Assembly (NCBI RefSeq): GCF_964340395.1
Contig: NC_135558.1
Span: 7,231,001-7,295,000 of the forward strand
Direction: 5' to 3'
Length of the DNA stretch: 64,000 bases
DNA from: Glandiceps talaboti
Lineage: Eukaryota > Hemichordata > Enteropneusta > Spengelidae
Shown: positions 12,901 to 24,700 of the stretch, piece after piece
Numbering within the stretch: the stretch's first letter is position 1
How the letters are laid out: each line of letters starts with the position of its first letter
Program-made: the position numbers and the translations under genes
Notes under the pieces: generated by a model
Told to the model about the DNA's origin: nothing
What the model saw: only the letters and a program-made list of their open reading frames with translations
The model's database searches: none

Positions 12901-15646
12901 TTCCTGTTGATTCTTCAAACTGGGTCAACTTCTGCAAAGTTGAAAGCAACATGAAAGGTATTAATTCACTTCTTATAGGGGTAAGATTATATTTGTGACC
13001 TAAAGAGGTGTAAGTTCAAGATTGAACTGTGACCTAAAGAGGTGAAAGGTCGAGATTGAATAGTGACCTAAAGAGGTGAAAGGTCGAGATTGAATAGTGA
13101 CCGAAAGAGGTGAAAGGTTGACACTGAAGGTTACCATGGAAACAAGCCTACCTTGAGTACAGGCGATGATTCTATGAGATGTCTGTCTCCATCAGGTTCT
13201 TGTAGCTAGGATACAAAAGATAAGGATTTAGCATCACTGAAAACATACTGTATATCAAATGATGTTACATGGCCATATCATTCAAAAATATATTTGACTA
13301 GTACTTCCAGACAAGGCATCTACTAAGTGTGTGCACCCACAGACCCTCCACGGTGGCGGGTCTATGGTGCACCCTGGTATTTAGTGCTGATATTATCTCT
13401 AAGTTGTAGTGTAACTTCAACAATGTCACTTTTGTAGCAAATGTTGAGACAAAATTGGAAACCAATTCTAGTAATCTAAAAAGACGTTTGGAAATACTAC
13501 AATATTACATCTGTTCAAGCATAATCTTTCGAAAAATCGAGAAGAATAGTGGCGTCTTTGAATGTTTTTACTCGCATTTCAAGCACCAAGGAACAAATGA
13601 TATACACATGTGTTGTGTTGACATACAACGACAAGGGTATAAATCCAATATTTTTTGTTCAAACATGTACAACTTAGTTTTTGTGTGGCATAAATACCTG
13701 GAGTGGATGTTTAGGATGATTCATCCAGATTTTTCTCATTTCCTCTTCATTAAATAACAAGTTGCAGAATATATCCCTAACTTTGTCCAATCCTGCTTCT
13801 ATGTACAGCGCCCCCATGAGGGCTTCAAAGCAGTTGGCCATGGCGTGTCGAAGGTCAGCTGTGTGGCAAAGGTCAGGACCATGGGCATACAACATGTAGT
13901 GGTCTAAATCAAGTTTCTTTTGAAAAGAAAAAGTGTGAAATTAGGTGGGTGGGGGGAAAATGGTGTAGGATTATTTTGAATACTCGACTTGCTTCAAGTC
14001 TGTAAACTCAGAAGATACTTTAAAAATAAAAGTGAGACTGTACACTTTTACTGAACGATCGAGCCAGTAGTGTAAGCAACACAAACCCAATTCCCTGTGG
14101 TGACACCTTAAGTCACAAGTCAAAGGTCACCCATCTCAAATGAGAATGACTTCACTTTGGGTTATAAAGGTGTATTTAAAAAAAAAAAAGATTTCTGAAA
14201 AGATCCAGGCTGTATGTACATTCATTTTTTTTTTTGAATATCTGTATATTTGTACTGACCTTAGCTAGAACAGCCAGGTATTGATTTTGCACCAGGGCCA
14301 TTCTATAAGTTGCAAGTCCTCCCTCCTCAATGAGTGGAAATAGATAGTATAGGTGAGTGCTGTAGAAAGTAGGAAAAGATAGAAAATTATCTTATTATCT
14401 TTGTTAAACTTTGTTTCAGCAAAAAACGAAAGAATGCAACAATGCTCAATACATTCCATAGATTAAACAGACAGGAAAAAATAAAATAAATATGTACACA
14501 AAACAGAATTTTTTTTAACTAGCAGATCTCAAAAAAGACAGGCTAACAATACTACACATGAAAATAGTTACAAGCATTTAAAAGTAGAGTTACAGTAAAT
14601 CTCGAGCAGAGGATTGTATCAGAATTTTGTAGGGTTAAAATAAGACCATTGCTACTGATTCTCAAACCTTCACAGAAATTGTACACTAGCTTCTGTCTAA
14701 GCGGCCCAAAAGTGAGGTTTGTACGTTGAACAAACATTGAGTTTGCACTACAGTCTTGTGAGCAACCCATTAGAATTGGGAAAGCTTTGTTGAAACCAAC
14801 TCTAAGATTATTCAGACACTTTTTACTGTACAATGACCACAGCTGAGAACAGTACGCATTCAAACAGAACGTTCCAAATACCAGGTAAAAAGTTAACAAT
14901 GCCATTCTCACCTGGTGACAAACTCTAAGACTGCATCACCTAAGAATTCCAGTCTTTCATTATGTTGTATTCTTGATTTGATTTCATCATCACTTGCCAT
15001 TCGAGACATGATATTGATAAGAGTGTTGATACCTGACAAACAAATAATATTCAATTGCAACATTTAGTGAGATATAAGTGTAGTACTGTAGGATTGAGAT
15101 ACATGACTTTGTCTTTGGTCAATACTTCAATCTTATTTCTCAATGTGTGATACTCAAAATGATTGGTCAGTCAAGATATCTCAATATAAGACCCTCAAAA
15201 TGATTGGTCAATCACGATGTCTCAATATAAGACATCTCCAATGATTGGTGATGTAGTATTTTTCAACATTAAGACCTTCAAAGTGATTGGTCAGTCATTA
15301 GCTCTCAACATAAGATATTCAAAATGATTGGTCAGTCTGAGTTTATCTAGGTAAGACATTCAAAATGATTGGTCATTCAGTGGTTTATGATAATACCTTT
15401 CTTGCGAGTGTGTTCATGATGAATCCTCCTGTCTCCATACTCTGGTTGTCTAATACCACAATTTGACATAGAATTCCTGACATGGTCTGGATTCATTCCA
15501 AAGTTGAGATGATGGGATGGATGGGTCATGGCAAGCTACAAAAAGACCACACAATATTTATGACTGTTATATCACATATAGTAATTTCAAACTTCGTCTA
15601 GAGCATGGCAACAAACTATATGTTAGAAACTACCAATTCCCAGGTT

Positions 15647-15742
<96 letters not shown>

Positions 15743-18700
15743 TGTGTGTGTGAGTGTGGGTGTGTGTGTGAGTGTGTGTGTGTGGGGGGGGGGGGGGGTG
15801 CATTACATCCTTAGCACTAAATAGGGGACACTCTTTCTTACCACACTAGACTTGTTGTGGTCTTATGATTTCAAGCTATCCCAACCAACAAACATGATTT
15901 TTTGATTTGGATAGCTTGAGATAGTAAGACCATAACACGATTCTAAGCCAACTTCTTGCTCGCTGTGTTCATTTAGGTCAGAAATGTCTATGGCTATTTG
16001 CTTTGTTACAACCAAATGATATACGCCAATCACAAGACAGACAAAGTAGTACTTTGTTGTATCTGTACTGTGGAATACTATGACAGACCCCCATGATGTG
16101 CAAGTGCCAGTGTGGCATACTCGGGGTATTTGCACAAGTGCTTGCAGCGTTCTCTGTGGCAGTACTTTCAAGAGTATAGTGAGTGAAAGTACAGCAGAAA
16201 ACACTGCAAGCACGAGTGTGAATACCACTGAGTACCCACACTGGCACTCGCATAGCATTGTACTGTTGAATGCCGTTGGTAGATATCAATATATTATACA
16301 ATGGAAAAAAGTTAGATACTTCTGATATGATCATTTCTGATAGTACAACCAAAGTACAGTACAGTTGGTATTTATAATAGTACCCACCTTAAAGAGGGTG
16401 CAGTCTTTAAAAATGTATTGTATAATATACGAGATATTGTATAATGATGTCACTTGTCTTACAGAAGGACATCTTTGAAAGCACAAGACATAACAAAGTA
16501 CAACATATTATATAATAGTGGCACCCACCTTAAAGAGTGCTCTGTCTTTGAAAGTATACTGTAACTTTGCATCTAAGGTATGCAGACATGCAAAGTATCG
16601 GAGATGTTGAACTAAGACCGGCAACATCATAGCATGCTGAAAATGAAGAAATAAAACATGGTTAATTCTTGACATTTAGACAACATATCATACAATTATA
16701 TAGTATTAGGCCTAAGACTAGAATGTATACCATGATGGTATGGCCAGATGACTTTTTCTTCTTACATATTTACACGATACATTTTGACCAGTTAAGTTAA
16801 CCTTCCATAATTTCCTTGTATTTTTTTTTCATATTTCATTTTTTGCACTTTTTTCATGCTCACTTTAAAAAAAAATAAAATAATGATATCATATATGTTT
16901 ACTATGGTTGCATAAGTAAAACTGAACACTAAATCTCAAATTGTCACTTTCCCTTTTTTGGAGAATATAAACTCTTTTTTAGAAAGGGGGTGTATTCTCA
17001 CTGGGCACTTGCGTTAATATAGCCATACAGTACAATACATTTTGCAAAATGCATACTGTCTAATGATGTTTACAAGATTATCAATACAACGTTAGTTATC
17101 ACCATGACAACTTACCTGACAGACATCGGATCGTATACCAGTCTTTAGCATTCCTTCACTACTTAATTCCACAGTAACTTCTCTCTTCATACTTCCTCGA
17201 CTTCTTAACTTCTGTAACTGGTCTTCTTTTTCTTGCAGTTTGAGTCTGTCTTCATGAGTCACTTTAGGTCTGTTTGCTAACAAGTGCCTCATCTTTAGAT
17301 AGGCCTTGAATAGTTTCTGATATCTGTGAATTATACCACCAATTTCAATAATTGGTTGAATAGTTTCTGATGTGTGATAGTTATCTTATGACTCTGTGAC
17401 AGTTTAATGGATGAAACAGAACGCTTTTGGAAAAACATCTGTTATTGTGTCAGGGGTGAACCAACAATTACTTACCCAGGATCCCCAGCAGAACTAAAAT
17501 AAGTTGTGATGGTCTAACGACATCATATTGAATACTTACCCAGCATAACTATCGGTAAGTTGTGCTGGTCTAATGACATCATATTGAATACTTACCCAGG
17601 ATCCCCTGCATAACTAAGTTGTGCTGGTCTAACGACATCATATTGAATACTTACCCAGGATTCCCTGCATAACTAAGTTGTGCTGGTCTAATGACATCAT
17701 ATTGAATACTTACCCGGGATCCCCTGCATAACAAAGTTGTGCTGGTCTAATGACATCATATTGAATACTTACCCAGGATCCCTTGCATAACTAAGTTGTG
17801 CTGGTCTAATGACATCATATTGAATACTTACCCAGGATTCCCTGCATAACTAAGTTGTGCTGGTCTAATGACATCATATTGAATACTTACCCGGGATCCC
17901 CTGCATAACAAAGTTGTGCTGGTCTAATGACATCATATTGAATACTTACCCAGGATCCCTTGCATAACTAAGTTGTGCTGGTCTAATGACATCGTATTGA
18001 ATACTTACCCAGGATCCCCTGCATAACTGAGTTGTGCTGGTCTAATGACATCATATTGAATACTTACCCAGGATCCCCTGCATAACTGAGTTGTGCTGGT
18101 CTAATGACATCATATTGAATACTTACCCAGGATCCCCTGCATAACTGAGTTGTGCTGGTCTAATGACATCGTATTGAATACTTACCCAGGATCCCCTGCA
18201 TAACTGAGTTGTGCAGGTCTAATGACATCATATTGAATACTTACCCAGGATCCCCTGCATAACTGAGTTGTGCTGGTCGAATACCGAAATGTACAATGAC
18301 AGGGTAGTTGATGACATCATTACTATTCTGTTCTCTGTCCAGTTGATCAATACGCAATGATGATGGTTTCTGAAATTAGAATACCAGTATTATGTTTATT
18401 ACTATCAAAAGTAGGTTTTAGGAAATATGAATAAACACAATTTTTATGGTTATGATGCGACAGCCAATTTATGACATGTGACAATCATGTGACTCGCTTT
18501 GCTAGGACTTGACAATCATGTGACTTACCTTGTCCTTACATATGACAATATGATATACCTGTCAGCACGTTACAATCATGTGACTTACTTTCCAGGACAT
18601 GTGAAAATCATGTGACTCACTTTGCTAGGACTTGACAATCATGTGACTTACCTTGTCCTTACATATGACAATATGATTTACCCGACAGCACATTACAATC

Positions 18701-21700
18701 ATGTGACTTACTTTCCAGGACATGTGACAATCATGTGACTCACTTTGCTAGGACCTGACAATCATGTGACTTACCTTGTTCTTACATATGACAATATGAT
18801 ATACCTGTCAGCACATGTTACTATCATGTAACTTACCTTGCCAGGACATGTGACAATCATGTTCTTCGTTTCTTCTGCAATGTTCTGCCATTCAATTTCA
18901 TCCATTTGTATCATGTCTGCTAAGGCACTGTCTTCCAGCAAGGGTCTGTTGCTTCTCAGCAGGTACAGTAAAACTTGGTGCATTGACAAAACTTCTTTTC
19001 CATTGTCAGGCAAACTTCGTACAAATCGAGGCATGAAATGATACCTTCTACATCCATTTGGATCTGAGGATCACAAAACAAAGCAAAATTGTGTGGCAGC
19101 ACTTTTAAGATTAACTATCAATAAAAGTTTATTAACTTTTGGACGCATATAGACTTCAAGGAATGAGGCATAAAATGATATCTATTAGCCAATTCCACAT
19201 TTTTAGAAAGGCAATTTATACAGATTTCAATTAGATTTTTTTTTTTATGACAACTGTAAATGTCATGTTTCAACGTACTGTTGTGTCTTTGTCAGTTGTA
19301 TATAGTAAATTGTAAGATGACTGTTATTGGGTACACACCTTTTGTTATCTTTTAGCAGATAAAAAATGCATATTATCTTCAGTGATAATACCATGAATAT
19401 TCATTGTTCACCTATTACATATGCATTTCTTCTGACTCCCATGAGGCAATGTTGCCCAAAGTATAATATATCCCCAAAAGTGGCATGACTTCAAATTGGT
19501 ATTTCTCCGAGATCACGCATAATGTAGGTGATGTAAAATCATCATCCAAAAATGTCTTTACTTCCTGGAGTGAAGTTCTCCTTTAGAAATTGTACTAGTA
19601 TTGAGAGGTACTGATGTCTTGTGATGAGTTGAACTTGCATGCTTTCACATCAAAGTCAAATGTACCTACCTTTCAGATCAAAGTCGTACAACTCTAGAAT
19701 TTCTTCAAACAGAAAATCACAGAAGTGATCAATACCTTCAACACAAAAGTTCTGTGGGTGAAATCAGAAAGATGACCAGTGTGAATGTAATTCATGACTA
19801 ATGTATTTTACTTCTCTCGTTGCAAATAAAAACCCATAACAATATCAGTGACATCATTGACTATTAAAGGAAACTCATACCATGCTGATTTTTGTCTTTA
19901 GTTCACTACGTGATGCAGACACACAGCTCCACTGTTAAAAAATGTTCTATTCTTGATGTCTATACAGTTTGACTATCAAATTGGTATTTTTGTTAATGGT
20001 ACAATAAATGAATAACTACCACCACATTTCAAGAGCTATTTTACTGGGTATCTCATAATCACAGACAGAAATTAAATGAGATGTATTTGATGACAGCAGT
20101 TGGATTCCCCTGTACCTAAATTTCTAAGTGATGTGGCAATTTGAACACTATACATGAATTGCCAATTTCTTAGTTTAGTGTCCAAAATAAAGATGAAATA
20201 AAAAATGAATGAAAAATAAAAAAATGATTGGCATACCTCAGGTATGGGTTCTTTGAGAAAAAGTACATTGTACTCTATGTTGAACCTAATCACATTGCAT
20301 TCTGGGAAATTATCCAGTGGATAGTGAGAAAACATGGAGAATCCTTCAAATATGTACTCATGTTCATCGTATTCTATGACGGTTGGTCGGTCACTCTGAA
20401 AAACAACAACAAATAAACCATTTTATCAAATTTTAATTTAAAGCCAGGTGCACACTAGAGGAATCAGCTGAGCAAATTTTCACTCACACAATTTCCTCGT
20501 GCTGATTCTTCTCATGTGAGAGCAACTTTCATTGAGAATTTGGTCATTTCTGATCATGTGCCAAACATCTAGCGTGTTTTGATATTTTGGCCTCATGTGT
20601 GCGCCTAAATGAGCATTCTGTTCATGACTTTCTCATAAGAGCACATGCATGGCGATGATGCAAGTACAAAATGTTTGTGCCCAGTCTAAAATACAGGTGA
20701 GTAACTTCTACGTCAATAACTAAGGTATCTTCATGATTTTAGAAGACAAACGTGTCGATCTTCGGCCTAAAAACCCAAGGCTATTGCCTCAGAGGGAATA
20801 GTCAACAAGGTTATTGTGTCAAAGCATGAGATGGTTATCTCATTTTGCTACAGTTTTATTACTATTTCCACCAATTACCTACAAACACATTAAGTATTAT
20901 TTTTGACTTGGATTTACAAAGTACCGGTACTTACCAGAAAGTTTGTACCTGGTGAAACAGTGACTCTATAGTGATAAAGTCTCCCTATGTTATTAGTGAG
21001 TGGATCACAATGGCTTATACTTTCTTCACCAGGGTAGATATTATGACGTATTCCAGTCTGCTTAGCTCTGTAGCTACATTTACATAATGGTCCATCATTC
21101 ATCTACAGGTGAACACAAATACTAAGTGTTAGCTACATCACCTACACTGTGTAGTTTAGTTTGTAAGCAAACTGTTCATGTTTGGCATTCAGTACACAAA
21201 AAGTATGATTGGTTTCATTCAAGGTTGCTTAAAAAATTGATGTAATCATAAACTGTTGTACTTGAAATGTTGTGTAGAACTGAGTAACGGTGATTTTGCT
21301 GATTTTACAGTGGATTTAACACTGGCACACTGCATACTACAACTTGTGTGGCAGTATACAGTAGAGCACTGCCCCTACCCATTGCAGTCATCATGGGAGT
21401 CATCGCTGGGCCCCAAACACGAAGTAGTTAATGAGTTCTTGCCTGTTTCAGTCATAATTTCAGTACTAAACTGACAATTCTACTGAAACTCCAATATTTC
21501 TTACTTATAGTTATACAGCATGGAAAATTGTTTCAATCTAAACTTGGGTTCCATCCAGGTAAGTGGTTTAACCACTAGACTAGACAAATGTTAGCTTTCT
21601 TTCAAAAGTTTCCCTTATCCAGAATTTTTTATTCCGATCTTCTTAATGAAACATGTCTTCAGGACATTTATGGCAATCAATTTTGCATGTCCAGACTTGG

Positions 21701-24700
21701 CTAATTTAATCGGTGTCAATCAACAATGCAATAGCGCAATTCATTACATTGGCATCCATTCAAAGGTGGTGATGTTCATTTCTTGTGTAAGTAAAGCTAT
21801 GCTTTGACTTTGACTTTGGCTGTATCAAAGGACTCCTTGCATTTATCTAGAGGGTCAAAGTCTTGAGGGTCAAAGTCAAGGTCAAATTCCAACAAACCTA
21901 CCTCTCCTGGTTCATTGAACCATAATTCCTGATGTAGCCTCAATGGATGAGCTTTCTTTCGTCTCATTTCATTCATTTGTTCAAAAGTCAAATTATCTTC
22001 ATTATCAGACTCCGAGTCATCACTCTCAGAAGAACTACTCTCACTGTCTGAAATATGTACTTCAACTAAAAAAACAAAACTGAATTATGTAACAACTATA
22101 GTATATACAGGTTTATTTAAGACCAATTTAAATGTTTTACCTTCACAATGTACAGAAGGAGTAAAGGATACTCCCTGTGTTCCAATTCCAATGGATAGAA
22201 AGAAAGGAGAATTCTACTAAATTCCTTTCCATCATGTCTTCCCACTAACAGTATAGGAAAGGGGCCTGGATGATCCTAGCAACGTAATTCCATTCCATGG
22301 TGTCTCCCAACCAAAAGTATAGGGAAGGAGATTACACTTTGTAAACTGCAAGTTAAACTTTAAGGAAATTTTCATGCAAAATATTCTATGATACTCTTTA
22401 TATGAAAAAAAACCCACAAAAATAAGATTGACTGTAATCATTAGAAGCTGAGTATGTTATCTATAATTTGTAAAAATGTTACATTGAGAGTACTTTTAGA
22501 TCTTACCTTTGTGGTGACATTTATGTTCTGAGTAGTTTGGAATTTTAGCACAAATATTTTCTTTACAGCGCTCTCCTCTCTGTAGAAGATCATGTCTGAT
22601 CTTACAATAAAGATCTCTCAAATTACTTGTGCCAGCCACAGTAGAATCATGCTGTAAGATATAAGATGTATCATGGTGATGATCACATCATATCTTTCTA
22701 ATGACTGCTAAATTATCAGTTCATAGAATTACATGTAGATCCACAGTTAGTTTCATTTGTATTGTTCGTGTTGAGATTACTCCCAGCAAGACACACACCA
22801 CATGACGTTATGGATTCTGTTCAGGTTTTGACTACCTGACAGTGCTACATTGCATGGTCATACCATGGTACTGTGAAACTGTACAGAATTTCCAAGGCAG
22901 TCCGCAGTCTGTTTCAGAGTCACTTTAGCCCAGTAGCACCTAAGGGGCTTTTTTTGACTAATTGGTCCTGACTCCTTGAGTCATTTATCACTCCAGGAGT
23001 ACCCCCAAAATTAACTCTTGTATTGTGAAGAGAACAGGCTGTTATTTTGACTAGTATGGTGCCATCAAACACTAAACCAAAATCCATTTTCAGAACCAGG
23101 ACATTCTTTGAAAGGTCTGAGGACGGTGGACCTCCATATTTTCATACCTTAATATTGAAAATCAGAATACAGTTCTTGAGAGCTGTATATAGTGACAACA
23201 TTCCCCTGTAAAAAATACCCTCCCCTCCCCCCATCATATGCTGTGGATATTGCCAACAGGACAAAGAGTAAAGTTCACTCACCTTTTGATCCATGGGATC
23301 ATTAGAGTAATAGTTCTCCATTGGTGTGCATCTAATCCAGTGAGGTTTCTTCTTCACATCTGCTTCTTTTGTTTCTTTGGCAACGGATGCAGAAGATGAA
23401 CTAGATGGGTTTCTTACTGTCTTCATTTGTATCTCTTTTTCCAAGTGGCTCCATCTTGATCTCCTTGAAGATGGTGACTCACTACTACTGAAATGACAAC
23501 AAAATTATCAAAAGAACAGACACGGCCAAAAAATAAGAACTGTTTCTGGTCAGTATTTGTATCACTCAAATACCTCTGCATTGGTCTTTGTGTTTGTGTT
23601 TGTCTAGCCCATGCAGTCTGCAGATCTGGGGAAACACAAAAATAACTCTCCCTACTTCATTGAAGACAACTGCAGAGCCAATCATGAACAAGCAAATGAC
23701 ATCTGCCCCACATAAACACTTGCTCTAAAGTACTAAATAAAAAGAACAGTAACTGTCATAAATAATAGATTTAGATAAAATAAGAAATTCACATTATCAC
23801 ACCACTCTAGACAAAATGACCAAAAACAATTCTTTTCTTTTTTTGCCTAAATATGTAATAAAATCTTGAGGTTTTATGAATGAAAAAAAAAAAACAATTA
23901 CCAAAATTTGAGTTTCAATAGTTGGATGATTATATTGATGATGTACACTGCACATGCATGTAGTATATCTACACTAAGCATCTATTGTAGACTAGTAATG
24001 GGTATAGCAGGCCTTTTAACTTCCTCAACTCCCTGGGGAACATACAATCTATGCAGCTAGTGAACTGAATAGGGTTAATTTTTGTCCTATGTCATACCGG
24101 GTCCCCATTTATATAACTGAGTTAACTGGGGCAATGGTGGTTCAAATCTTGGCCAAGAACTTGCCATTTAGAAATAGACAAAAGTGGCGAGGCTGAAACC
24201 AGCAACTTGTAGATTCCAGCCTTTCCACTCAAACCATCATGACTCCATATATAGCACAACTACGGTACTATGTCATAATTTCATCTACCAATTTCTTACC
24301 TTCTCTCATATTCATGTTGTCTTTTTCTCTTCTTATGTTCATGGCTATCACTGCTGTGTTCTTTATGTCTGCTTTCTCTGGTCCTTTGGAACATAGATAA
24401 TGAAATAAGAGTGTCATACAAGTGTATTTTTCCACTTTTTTTCAAACCCCTTGCTGATTTTAAATATTTGAATATATGGTGGGGCTTTTAATGTCAAAGT
24501 TGGAAATGACTTACCTTGTGTGTGTGATATGTATGTTTATATTAGAACTGTACACAAGCTAGACTGTGATATGGATGAAGACTTACTGTTCTAATGGTAA
24601 ACTGACAGCTCATTATTATGCTAAGGTAGGTAAAATCTACTGGGGTTCCAAATTCATTTCAACATGGTTCTGAAACAAAATTCTGATAGGATTCTATGGG

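Noticed and set aside
17471-18239. Regular short repeats that might suggest a CRISPR array
   Set aside because: There are no unique spacers, the genome is eukaryotic, and the unit is derived from the adjoining DROSHA exon.
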